From contig CP078104.1 in NCBI GenBank assembly GCA_019203745.1, forward strand, positions 3,472,001-3,536,000: a stretch of DNA of 64,000 nt, read 5' to 3'. The notes beneath the pieces are model-generated. The model was not told the DNA's origin, did not search any database, and was given only the letters and a program-made list of their open reading frames with translations. The translations under genes and the position numbers were made by a program. This document shows, in pieces, positions 29,143 through 38,472 of this stretch (position 1 is its first letter; every line of letters begins with the position of its first letter). The stretch is from Chryseobacterium sp. E1 (GTDB lineage Bacteria > Bacteroidota > Bacteroidia > Flavobacteriales > Weeksellaceae).

Positions 29143-31283
29143 TTATTTTTTTATAATTTTTTCAGTAACCTGTTTTTTACCGGTTGTAATTTTTATAAAA
29201 TAAACACCTGTAGGATAGCCCGAAAGGTCAATTTTTACAAGATCCTGATTAAAATCTCTGTTAAGAATAATTCTTTTCTGGGAATCAATAAGCTGTATGT
29301 TCTTTACAGGAGTATCAGAGCTTATCTGTAATATGTCTTTCACAGGATTAGGGAAAATCTTGATCTGTTTTGTATTGATTTTTGCAGTATCACTTTTCAG
29401 GAAAGAATTCCCGCAGTTGGTGGTAAATGTGATATCAGGATACATGGCCTGAAGATCGCTGAGCTGTGCATCATCCACACAAACTGATAAATTGGAATTG
29501 TTATTGCTGAAATCAACGAATTCTTCTATGGAGCCATTTCTCAGATTAACAGAAGTAAGATTAGTCATATTCAATAATGCAACCGATTCCAGATGTGATG
29601 ATGTGGAAAAGTCAAGCTGATGAATCTGAGGGCACATATTTACACGTACATTGCTTAGATTAATATTGTCAGAAGTACTTATCTGAGCCAGCAAAGGTAA
29701 ATCTGCCAATGATAAAAATTCTAAATTGGTATTGTTTGTAATATTGACTGCATTGAGAAGGTTATTTTCATACAGGGTCAAAGATTGCAGAGCAACGCAG
29801 TCTTTGGTGTCCAGAGATGTTATTTTTGTATTGCTTACTTTAATATCTTTAAAACCGGTACATTGGTTGAGGTTGATCTTTTCCAGGTTGGAGAACGTAT
29901 ACCCGATGGATAAATTTTGTAGCCCCGGACAATTCTCCAGATCCAGTTTTCTTAAATCCTGATTATTACCAAATTCAAAATTTGTGAGTGCGATACAGTT
30001 TTTAGCAACAATATTCTGAAGGTTTGCCGGCCCTTGCGTATTGCTGGTGATAAAACGGTCTGTTTTTAAAGTATGCAGATGAGAAAGGTTACTCACATCT
30101 ACTGTATTCATATATCCGCAGGTACTTGTGATATCAATGTTTTCCAGAGTCTGGGCAGCGCTGAAATTTACAGTATTGGTGATCTTCTGATTGAAGGCTT
30201 TTAAAACTTTAAGCTTGGGTAGGCCTGCTAGATTTAATGTATTTACATCTCCGAAATAGACTCCGGAAGTGGTACTGTATACATTTCTGTTGTAGAAAGA
30301 GCAGTCTAATTCTTCAAGACTGGTCAATCCTGCAGCACTGAAATCAACCGATGGGGTGTTTAAACCTTTTATTTTCTTTAAAGATGAACAGCCATTAAGG
30401 TTTATTGAAGAGAAATAGGATCCGGTTGATTCATAGTGATCTGTATCAGCAATGACTTCCTGAAGGTTGGTACAATTATTAGCAATCAGTTCGATATTCT
30501 GATTAGAGTTTGGGGTAGCGGAAGGAAATATCCCCTGTTATCGCAATTTTTGTAAGTGTATTCAGATGAGGGACAACAATCTTTTCCAAAAATTTACAGG
30601 AATCAAAAGTTATTGTTTGAATACTGGAATTTTCAATATATAGTTCTCTGAGTTCTGCAGAACTGATCAATGCATTGCCGTTGATTTGCTGACAGTTTTG
30701 ATCCTTAAGCTATTTTCATCCGGAGACCAAGGATTACCGGAAATCTGATATGCGATAACGTCTGCAATATTCTGAATTCCTGAGCAGTTATCAAAAGACA
30801 GATTAATAGGAGAAGCCATATGTTGACCTCCTTGTGATAAGTCATAATAAAAAGGTCTTCCCTGTACTTTCTTTATTGTAGTATTATTCGTAAAGCTGAT
30901 GTTAGCCGTTTTGGTATTCCAGAAATAAAGCTCTTCGAGATTAGGGAATAGCTGAGCATCTGAAATTCCGTCCGGCAGATGGCTGTTGTAATAGGCCGTT
31001 TTTATGTTAGCAGGATCAGATGTATTCCCGTTAGGATCAATATACGTCTGGTTGGGGTCCAGTCTGATTGTCAGAATTTTCACCTGTTGTGCCTCTGAAA
31101 GCTGAATTTCTCCATCTCCGTTCGTATCTATAGCAATGGAGTTTCCATTAAAATCCTGTACGATCTGGTTTGTGGCATTGGAACTTAGAAGTAAAGCTTT
31201 AAATTTTGCATCAGAAAAATTAAGATGCTGAGCGTAAGCGATAGAAAATCCGCTTACACATAAAGTAAGAAAAATTTTTTCAT
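29143..31283 (-). CDS. Leucine-rich-repeat surface protein with type IX sorting domain, frame-disrupted
   Basis: True start at 31283: restoring one A gives MKKIFLTLCVSGFSIAYAQ, a signal peptide. An EF-hand-like loop (DTNGDGEIQLSEA) near residue 55 is followed by about 500 residues of irregular leucine-rich repeats (LxxLxLENCPGLQNLSIG, then NLEKINLNQCTGFKDIKVSN and similar). The C-terminus from about 29390 is a type A T9SS domain: IKIFPNPVKDILQISSD, then GYPTGVYFIKITTGKKQ and a KIIKK end. Breaks lie near 31275, 30690 and 30530. The protein is secreted through the outer membrane by the type IX system. Adhesion or ligand binding is plausible. Confidence 0.9.
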
Positions 31284-31345
31284 ATTTGAGTTTTTTTGTT
31301 GATATAAGATTGTTTACAAATCCCTTGCTGTACAATCTGATCATG

Positions 31346-31353
31346 CAAATATA
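31346..31353 (-). promoter_or_regulatory. TANNTTTG promoter element of the LRR/T9SS gene
   Basis: TATATTTG followed by CATG on the minus strand, about 62 bases upstream of the corrected start at 31283. Confidence 0.65.
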
Positions 31354-31419
31354 ATATCTTTTTGGGATAAATGGATTTTTAATATTGTAAGCCTAAACTT
31401 ATTTTTTTAACGGAACAAG

Positions 31420-31446
31420 AAAAGCACACCTTTCGGCATGCTTTTG
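31420..31446 (-). terminator. Terminator of nrdA
   Basis: On the minus strand AAAAGCATGCC-GAAA-GGTGTGCTTTT forms a stem with a GAAA tetraloop, followed by CTTG. It lies 30 bases past the nrdA stop. Confidence 0.75.
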
Positions 31447-31476
31447 TAAATAATATAGCGTGTTTATTACTTGATC

Positions 31477-33133
31477 CTATGCTTCACAGCTTGAACATGA
31501 TACAAAGTTCACCATCATTTCTTTCGAAACAGAAGAACTTCTTTGGTAGTAAAGCGTTTTTACTCCTTTTTCCAAGCTTCAATATACAGGTAGTTTACAT
31601 CTTTTACCGGCATTGTAGAAGGAATCTGAAGGTTCAGAGACTGTGCCTGGTCAATGTATTGCTGTCTTTGTGCTGCCTGAGAAATGATCTCCATCGGCGA
31701 AATTTCCTTGAATGTTTTGAAGACTGCTTTTTTTTCTTCAGGAGTCAGCTCATTCAGGTGCTGTACAGATCCATGGTTCAACATGATTGTTCTCCATGTT
31801 TCCTCATTATCCAACCCTTTTTCTTTCAATAGTTTCGCCAGGTATTTGTTCTTACGCATAAAGTTTCCTTTCGCAAGACCTGCTTTATAATAGTTGGAAG
31901 AGAATGGTTCAATTCCCGGAGAAGTCTGTCCTAAGATGGCAGAACTTGAAGTGGTAGGAGCAATAGCCATTGTAGTGGTATTTCTCAATCCGTACCCTTT
32001 CAGTACATCCGGCTCTCCATAAATGTTAGCTAATTCTCTTGAAGCCTGCTCAGCCTGCTCTTTAATATGTCTGAATGCTCTTGCATTGAACTGGGTAGCC
32101 TCAAAGCTTTCAAATGGAATCATATTTTTCTGCAGGTACGAGTGGTATCCTAAAACTCCTAATCCAAGGGCTCTGTGGCGCATTGCGAAGTTTCTCGCTC
32201 CTGCAGGTAGTAGTTGCCTTCAGTTTTGTCAATAAACTCAGATAATACGGCATCCAGGAAGTATACTGCTAGTTTAACAGCATCTGTATCTTTCCATTCA
32301 TCATATAACTCAAGGTTCATGGAAGACAGACAGCAGATAAATGACTCTTCCATGGTAGATGGAAGCATGATTTCAGAGCAAAGGTTACTTGCGTTTACCG
32401 TCATTCCCAAATCTTTATATACCTGAGGTTTGTTTCTGTTGACATTATCGGTAAAGAAAATATAAGGAAGACCTTTCTGCTGGCGGCTTTCCAGTACTCT
32501 TGCCCAAACTTTACGCTTGTCCATATCACCGTCAATCATATCCTGCATCCAGTAATCCGGAACACATACTCCTGTGAACAGGTTCTGAATCGGGCTACCG
32601 ATATCTTTAATGGATAAAAATTCTTCAATATCTCCGTGGTCAATGTCAAGATAAGCAGCAAAAGCCCCTCTTCTTACACCTCCCTGGGAAACAACATCCA
32701 TTGCTGTGTCAAAAGCTTCATGAATGAAACTGCTCCGGAAGATTTTCCGTTATCTGTTACAGCAGTACCTCTGTTTCTAAGCTCTCCGAAATACCCTGAA
32801 GTACCACCCCGATTTTGGTCTGCATGATCACTTCACCCATTTTATGAGTAATTCCTTCAATGCTGTCCGGGATGTGAGCGTTAAAACAAGAGATCGGAAG
32901 GCCTCTTTCCGTTCCCATATTGGCCCATACCGGAGAAGAGAAACTGATCCATCCTTTTGTGATCATTTCTTTGAAAGCGGGCTGAAGCTCCGGCTTGTAT
33001 AACCTTTTGCAGCGGCAGTGGTGATTCTGTCGATAGCTCCATCTACCGTTTCACCTTTCAACAGATATCCTCTGTTCAACATCTGCTCAGACTCTTCATT
33101 GAGCCACCATATATTTGAATTTTGCTCTTCCAT
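31477..33133 (-). CDS. nrdA: Ribonucleoside-diphosphate reductase large subunit, frame-disrupted
   Basis: Reduces ribonucleotides to deoxyribonucleotides with the NrdB radical subunit. MEEQNSNIWWLNEESEQML is the start, and no ATP-cone precedes the catalytic core. Active-site elements: GLPISCFNAHIPDS (first redox Cys), ASNLCSEIMLP (Asn-x-Cys-x-Glu), FICCLSSMNL (second redox Cys), the loop TTTMAIAPTTSSSAILGQTS, and the C-terminal shuttle pair SCSSCEA. About 552 residues, the short core form. Breaks lie near 32998, 32805, 32720, 32190 and 31560; the last restores KKGVKTLYYQRSS. Confidence 0.95.
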
Positions 33134-33149
33134 AGATGTTATATTTTCG

Positions 33150-33180
33150 AATTCCGGGATGAGATAAGCACCCCGGAATT
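33150..33180 (-). promoter_or_regulatory. GC-rich hairpin in the nrdA leader
   Basis: AATTCCGGG and CCCGGAATT form a perfect 9-bp stem with a 13-base loop, 17 bases upstream of the nrdA ATG. There is no T-run on the minus strand, so it is unlikely to be a terminator for nrdA-directed transcription. It may affect nrdA translation or mRNA processing. Confidence 0.5.
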
Positions 33181-33187
33181 TTGTTTT

Positions 33188-33477
33188 TTATAATATTGAT
33201 TGTAAAAATTCTACTTTGTGGGAACCATTCAATCCGCTTTCGTCCCTTAATTTCTGAAATTCCTTAAAAGATGGTACGTTCAAAACTTCATGCTGAACTT
33301 CTTCATTAATGTAGCTTGAATAGTGTACAAAAGTAACACCATCTTCCTTTACAAAAACTTTGTATTCAAAAGTAGAAGGATCTAATTTTTAAAATCCTCC
33401 AGGAATTTCTGAATATTCGCTTTGTTGCTGGAAACGAATCCGGGATTTACCGTATAGGTTACGATTACATTAATCAT
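33188..33477 (-). CDS. Small protein between nrdB and nrdA, possibly an antibiotic-biosynthesis-monooxygenase-like fold, frame-disrupted
   Basis: Starts MINVIVTYTVNPGFVSSNKA at 33477. One base is missing near 33390, joining FLEDFKKLDPSTFEYKVFVK to EDGVTFVHYSSYINEEVQHE and ending SHKVEFLQSIL. About 96 residues. The opening strand, a central helix and a VFxHYSxY strand resemble ABM/ferredoxin-like dimeric alpha-beta barrels, but no catalytic residue can be assigned. It sits between the two ribonucleotide reductase genes in the same direction, so it is likely co-expressed with them. Confidence 0.6.
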
Positions 33478-33554
33478 CTTTTATATTTGTGTTTGTTTAC
33501 GTAAAAACTTAATGTCATATGTTGATAAGCGCTGAACTTATTTCCAGCATGACT

Positions 33555-33598
33555 ATGCTAATACTATCTGCTTTGACGCTCGCTTCGCTCGCGCTCTA
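33555..33598. repeat. GC-rich palindromic intergenic element
   Basis: GACGCTCGC-TTC-GCTCGCGCTC is a strongly palindromic, GC-rich stretch in an otherwise AT-rich gap directly after the nrdB stop. It may serve as a terminator-like structure for nrdB and resembles dispersed short palindromes of this genus. Confidence 0.45.
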
Positions 33599-33600
33599 CA

Positions 33601-34575
33601 TTAAAACAAATCGTTGGCCGTAATACTCTTATCGTGTTTTGTATAGTCTACCGGTCTTTTTGCAAAGAAATCATCCAATGAATTGGCGAAAACTTCTTCC
33701 TCGAACCATACCATTGGTCTGTATTGTTCAGGGGTGATGTTGTATCTTGTTTTCATGTTGATTTTCTTCAAACTGTCGTCTACACGGTATTTCATGAAGT
33801 TTAATAAATCTTCTTTAGATACGTTGTCGATTTCACCCAATTCAAAGATCCAGCTCAGGATATCGCCTTCTTTTTCGATAGATTCGTCTACAAGAGTATA
33901 GATATCTTCGATGTCGCTTTCTGTCAATAGGTCCGGCTGTTCTTCACGGATTTTATTGATCAGGTAGATTCCTGCATTGGCATGAATTTGTTCATCCACG
34001 GAAGTCCAAGCAATGATATTGGAAACATTTTTCATAAATCCTTTGAATCTTGTGAAAGAAAGGATGATGGCAAATTGAGAGAAAAGAGAAACGTTTTCTA
34101 CAAGAATACTGAATAATAACAATGCTGAAACGTATTCTTTAGGTGTTGCGGAATTAGCATGTTTCAAAGCATTTCCAAGAAACTCGATTCTTCCTTTTAC
34201 GGCAGGAATTTCAATAACGTTAAGGAATTCGTCATTATATCCCAATACCTCCAATAAGCGGGAATAGGCTTCAGAATGACGGAATTCGCATTCTGCAAAA
34301 GTAGATCCTAATCCATTGAATTCCGGTTTTGGCAGGTGATTGTATAAATTTCCCCAGAATGTCTTTACAGACACCTCGATCTGTGCAATGGCTAACAGCG
34401 CATTTTTCACAGCGTGCTTTTCATGTGGTTCCAACTGCGAATGAAAATCCTGAACATCTGCAGTAAAGTCCACTTCCGAATGTACCCAGAACGATTTGTT
34501 GATTGCCTCTACAAATTGAAGAACCTCCGGGTATTCAAATGGCTTATAACTTACTCTTTTATCAAAAATTCCCAT
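33601..34575 (-). CDS. nrdB: Ribonucleoside-diphosphate reductase small subunit
   Basis: 324 residues from MGIFDKRVSYKPFEYPEVLQ, intact frame. A longer in-frame start exists at 34791, but the Met at 34575 begins the family-like sequence. Diiron ligands are visible: Asp/Glu in LAIAQIEVSVKTFWGNLY, ECEFRHSEAYSRLLE (ExxH, followed by the candidate radical Tyr) and TSVDEQIHANAGIYL (second ExxH). It houses the tyrosyl radical cofactor. The C-terminal DYTKHDKSITANDLF would dock on NrdA. It is transcribed towards the small gene and nrdA. Confidence 0.95.
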   Translation of the reverse strand: MGIFDKRVSYKPFEYPEVLQFVEAINKSFWVHSEVDFTADVQDFHSQLEPHEKHAVKNALLAIAQIEVSVKTFWGNLYNHLPKPEFNGLGSTFAECEFRHSEAYSRLLEVLGYNDEFLNVIEIPAVKGRIEFLGNALKHANSATPKEYVSALLLFSILVENVSLFSQFAIILSFTRFKGFMKNVSNIIAWTSVDEQIHANAGIYLINKIREEQPDLLTESDIEDIYTLVDESIEKEGDILSWIFELGEIDNVSKEDLLNFMKYRVDDSLKKINMKTRYNITPEQYRPMVWFEEEVFANSLDDFFAKRPVDYTKHDKSITANDLF

Positions 34576-34998
34576 ATTAAATATCTTTATAATTAAATAA
34601 TTTAGATCTCTGTGGATAATGTTCCGGAAATACTTAAGTTTTTGTTTTTCTGCTGGTTGTGAATAAAAGTTATTCACTTTTTCAGTTTCGTATTTCTTGT
34701 AAAGAACTAAATACAAAGTTCGAAAAAAAGAACTGATTTTGAAAGGGGTAAATACTAATAGGCTGACTTTTAGCCTGAAAAGTTTCCACATTTACATGAA
34801 ACAGGCTCGAATAATAGGCTGGAAGGGAATATTGAGGATAAAAGGATATAAATCTGAAGTTACAGTTAAACAATGAAATGTAAATTACTATAAATAAAGG
34901 TTTAATAAGTTAAACAAAAAAATATTTGAATAAATTTTCTTTCTTGTAACAATTTGAAAATATCGTCTACTTATTGGGTATAAAACATACATCACTTA
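34576..34998. other. Divergent intergenic region between nrdB and the ABC exporter
   Basis: 423 bases with no convincing gene. It is very AT-rich and contains a small stem AGGCT-GACTTT-AGCCT (about 34760-34776). A near-consensus minus-strand element (GAACTTTG, about 34714-34721) could serve nrdB. No exact TANNTTTG was found for the ABC operon. Confidence 0.5.
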
Positions 34999-35688
34999 AT
35001 GTTAGTAATTCAGGATTTACATAAGTCATACGATACGGGAAAAAGCAAGCTTCATGTTCTCAAGGGAATTAATCTGAATATCTCAGAGGGCGAGTTTGTT
35101 TCTATTATGGGAAGTTCCGGTTCCGGAAAATCTACGCTTCTTAATATTATTGGGATTCTGGATGAAAAAGATTCAGGAACTTATGAACTGGACGGTGTTC
35201 CTATTGAACATTTATCTGAAGTAAAAGCTGCAGAATATAGAAGCCGTTTTTTAGGATTTATTTTCCAGTCTTTCAACCTTATCAATTATAAAACAGCTTT
35301 AGAAAACGTAGCGTTACCTCTTTATTACCAGAATGTACCCAGAAAGGAACGTAATCAGAAGGCGCTTGAGTATCTTGAAAAAGTAGGGTTGGGACAATGG
35401 GCAAACCATCTGCCTAGTGAACTTTCAGGAGGGCAGAAACAAAGAGTAGCCATTGCCAGAGCCCTGATCACCAATCCGAAAGTTGTGCTGGCGGATGAAC
35501 CTACCGGAGCACTGGATTCGAAAACTACCCACGATATTATGAAACTTCTTCAGGATATCAACAATGAAGGTAAAACCATCATTGTGGTAACGCACGAACC
35601 GGATGTTGCTGCACAGACCAAAAGAAATGTAATCCTGAAGGATGGAATCATTGAAAGTGATGAGTTTATTAAGCAGATTGTGCTTTAG
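34999..35688 (+). CDS. MacB/LolD-type ABC transporter ATPase
   Basis: 229 residues, intact. Walker A is GSSGSGKSTLLNIIG (residues about 37-51), the Q-loop is IFQSFNLINYKTA, the signature is LSGGQKQRVAIARAL, Walker B is KVVLADEPTGALDSKT and the H-loop is IIVVTHEPDVA. It belongs to the MacB/LolD/FtsE group, which powers mechanotransmission rather than transport through the membrane subunit. It is the first gene of an operon with two permeases and a periplasmic adaptor; no TolC-like outer-membrane gene is adjacent. Confidence 0.93.
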   Translation: MLVIQDLHKSYDTGKSKLHVLKGINLNISEGEFVSIMGSSGSGKSTLLNIIGILDEKDSGTYELDGVPIEHLSEVKAAEYRSRFLGFIFQSFNLINYKTALENVALPLYYQNVPRKERNQKALEYLEKVGLGQWANHLPSELSGGQKQRVAIARALITNPKVVLADEPTGALDSKTTHDIMKLLQDINNEGKTIIVVTHEPDVAAQTKRNVILKDGIIESDEFIKQIVL

Positions 35689-35779
35689 GAATTTGATAAT
35701 TTGAAAATGAGATAATTTGAAAATTTAACGGTTCAATTTTTAATCTTTAAATTTTTCAATCTTTTAATACCAATACAAA
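35689..35779. repeat. AT-rich intergenic repeat, copy 1
   Basis: Contains direct copies of ATAATTTGAAAAT followed by a complementary half (AATTTTTAATCTTTAAATTTTTCAATCTTTTAAT). A second copy of the same design lies at 38350-38472 in the same operon. Confidence 0.6.
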
Positions 35780-37009
35780 ATGTTTGATCTAGATCGTTGG
35801 CAGGAAATATTCAGTTCTATCCGCAGTAATGTACTTCGGACGGTGCTTTCCGGATTTACGGTGGCTTTGGGATTATTTATTTTTATTGTTCTTTTCGGAA
35901 TAGGAAAAGGGCTGCAAAATGCATTTTCTGAAGGATTTGCCGGAGATGCTAAGAACCTTATTGTTATTTCAACCGGAAAAGCCACTTTAGCTTATAAAGG
36001 CTTGCAGTCTGATCGAAATATTTCAATGAATAATGCAGACTATGATTTTTTGATTAATACAGATAAGAAAAAAGTAGGTCCTTCAAGTCCCAGATATAGT
36101 GCCAGTTTAATGGTGAAATATGGGAAAGAGAGTGGCCTTTATCAGATCAATGGTGCTGAGCCGGGAGAACAGATCATTGAAAATAGAAAAGTTATTGATG
36201 GCCGTTATCTGAACTCTATGGATTTGACAAGGAAATTAAATGTCGCAGTAATCGGAAGAATGGTTCAGCGGGATTTGATCAAAAATGGAAGTCCCATTGG
36301 AAAAGAGCTGGATATTAATGGAACAATGTATAAGGTGGTAGGAGTCTTTTCTGATGACGGAGGAGACAGAGATGAAAGACATATTACAGTTCCCATTACA
36401 ACTTTACAGCAGATGAAAAAGGGATCTGATACGGTGAACATTGCATACATCACTTATGATGATAAGCTGACTCCGGATCAGGCAATCAAATACGGTGATG
36501 AGCTGAGAGATAAATTTAAAGCCAGAAAAAATGTTTCTCCTGATGATGAAAATGGAGTACGGGTCTGGAATAATGCGAAAAACATGAACGATACATTTAT
36601 GTTTATGGCAGTACTTACGGCGATTGTAGGATTTATCGGATTAGGAACCCTGCTTGCCGGAATCATTGGGATCAGCAACATTATGGTATATATCGTTAAA
36701 GAAAGAACCAAAGAAATCGGAGTACGAAAAGCTATTGGGGCAAAGCCAGGCGGAATTGTAGGGCTGATCGTTCAGGAAAGTGTTGTGATTACAGTAGTAT
36801 CTGGGCTCGTTGGAGTCGGAATAGGTGTTTTAACCTTAAACCTTATCGGAAACAGCCTTGAAGAGTTTTTTATTAAAAACCCAAGTGTAGGCTGGGGATC
36901 CATTATTATGGCATTCATTGCACTGATTTTCTCAGGACTGATCGCAGGATTTGTACCCGCATACAGAGCATCAAGAATCAAACCGATTGAAGCACTGAGG
37001 ACGGAATAA
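35780..37009 (+). CDS. MacB-type ABC transporter permease 1
   Basis: 409 residues, intact. It has the MacB/FtsX topology: an N-terminal helix (VLSGFTVALGLFIFIVLFGI), a large periplasmic domain (residues about 50-280), and three C-terminal helices (MAVLTAIVGFIGLGTLLAGI, then VVITVVSGLVGVGIGVLTL and IIMAFIALIFSGLIAGFVPA). The coupling region IVKERTKEIGVRKAIGAKPG is conserved, and the end KPIEALRTE is typical. It works with the ATPase at 34999 and probably pairs with the second permease. Confidence 0.92.
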   Translation: MFDLDRWQEIFSSIRSNVLRTVLSGFTVALGLFIFIVLFGIGKGLQNAFSEGFAGDAKNLIVISTGKATLAYKGLQSDRNISMNNADYDFLINTDKKKVGPSSPRYSASLMVKYGKESGLYQINGAEPGEQIIENRKVIDGRYLNSMDLTRKLNVAVIGRMVQRDLIKNGSPIGKELDINGTMYKVVGVFSDDGGDRDERHITVPITTLQQMKKGSDTVNIAYITYDDKLTPDQAIKYGDELRDKFKARKNVSPDDENGVRVWNNAKNMNDTFMFMAVLTAIVGFIGLGTLLAGIIGISNIMVYIVKERTKEIGVRKAIGAKPGGIVGLIVQESVVITVVSGLVGVGIGVLTLNLIGNSLEEFFIKNPSVGWGSIIMAFIALIFSGLIAGFVPAYRASRIKPIEALRTE

Positions 37010-37045
37010 TATAAACAGAAGCAAAAATGCAGGTTGATGGAATTC

Positions 37046-37072
37046 ATAACTCATAATTTATAACTCATAATT
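37046..37072. repeat. Direct repeat of TATAACTCATAATT
   Basis: Two near-perfect 14-base copies between the two permease genes. Composition resembles the ATTA repeats at 6968-7007. Confidence 0.6.
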
Positions 37073-37079
37073 CAACAAG

Positions 37080-38349
37080 GTGAATATCATATTTAAAAAA
37101 GATACTTGGCAGGAAATTTATTATTCATTGAGGAATAATAAACTCCGAACATTTCTTACCATGATCGGTGTGGGATGGGGAATGTTTTTGTATGTTAGCC
37201 TTCTTGGAGCAGCAAAAGGAATGGAAAATGGTTTTGATAAATTATTTTCCGGTTTTGCCACCAATTCAATTTTCCTGTGGGCACAGAAAACATCTATTCC
37301 ATACGAAGGATTCCCTAAAGGAAGAGAAGTTCACCTGAACTTAAATGATATGGATATGCTGAAGAGAAAAGTAACCGCTATAGACTATATTTCCCCTCAA
37401 AATGCAAGAGGAAGCTTTACGGGAACACCTGGGAAGCGATGTCAAGGAATGGTAAAAACGGGACCTATTCACTTACCGGCGATTATGCTGTAGGAAACAA
37501 AATTTCAGAAAAGAAACTTATTTTCGGACGTTACATCAATGATGCCGATGTTTCCGGAAATAAAAATGTAGTCGTTATTGGAGAAGAGATTTACAAAAAC
37601 TTTTTCGACTCTAAGAAAAAAGAAAATCCAATAGGGAAATCTATCAATATTAAAGGTATTTTCTTTAATGTTATCGGGGTCTTCCGTGTAAAAAAAAGGA
37701 GGAGGTTTTGAAAATGACCAGACAGCTTTTATCCCACTTTCCACTTATACCAAAATGTATAATGCAGGAGATCAGATAGACCTGTTTGCTATCGTAAGCA
37801 AGCCTAATGCTAACGTTAATTCCGTAGAAGAAGATGTAAAGCAGGTGCTGAAAAATAAAAATAAAGTTTCCCTGAAGACACCAATGCTTTCGGAGTTTCA
37901 ATTTAGGAAAAGAATTTAAAAAACTGACAGGCTTTCTTACCGGGATGCAGCTGCTGACCATTATTGTGGGAACCCTGACTATTCTCGCAGGAGTTATTGC
38001 TATTTCAAATATCTTATTGATTACAGTAAAAGAACGAACCAAAGAAATTGGAATCAGAAGAGCTTTGGGAGCAAAACCAGCTGAGGTAAGAAATCAGATA
38101 TTGCTTGAAAGTGTGGTGATCACGCTCTCGTCAGGATTACTGGGCTTTATGTTTGGGATTTTTGTGCTGATGATTTTAAATGCTGTGACGCAGGGGCAGG
38201 ATTCGTTTCCATTCTATAATCCGACTGTTAATTATGGAAATGTATTTGCAGCAATGGCCGTAATGGTAATCTTAGGGCTGATTATCGGAATGATTCCGGC
38301 TCAGAGAGCAGTAAAGATCAAGCCAATTGAAGCACTAAGAACAGAATAA
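37080..38349 (+). CDS. MacB-type ABC transporter permease 2, frame-disrupted
   Basis: GTG start at 37080 (MNIIFKKDTWQEIYYSLRNN). It has the same topology as permease 1: first helix near residues 25-40, periplasmic domain, then LLTIIVGTLTILAGVIAISN with VKERTKEIGIRRALGAKPAE and the KPIEALRTE end. About 423 residues. Breaks lie near 37437, 37690 and 37890. The one at 37690 is best explained by an extra A in an eight-A run (VKKGGGFENDQTAFIPLSTY restored), a rare insertion in this text. The two permeases are about one gene duplication apart and may form a heterodimer. Confidence 0.9.
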
Positions 38350-38472
38350 TTAATTTGAAAATGAAATATTTTGAAAATTTGGAAATAAAAAATGACTGAT
38401 CATCAATATACGATTGACCAATCTTTTAATTTTTAAATCTTTCAACCTTTAAATAAAAAATAAACTATACAT
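38350..38472. repeat. AT-rich intergenic repeat, copy 2
   Basis: Same layout as 35689-35779: TTAATTTGAAAATGAAATATTTTGAAAAT followed by a complementary ATCTTTTAATTTTTAAATCTTTCAA stretch. It lies between permease 2 and the adaptor gene. Confidence 0.6.

Noticed and set aside
34576..34791. N-terminal extension of nrdB starting at 34791
   Set aside because: The extra 72 residues are AT-rich, hydrophobic and unlike any NrdB; the Met at 34575 starts the conserved sequence.
37680..37710. Programmed ribosomal frameshift at the eight-A run in permease 2
   Set aside because: The same kind of run-length error occurs dozens of times in unrelated genes, so error is the simpler explanation.
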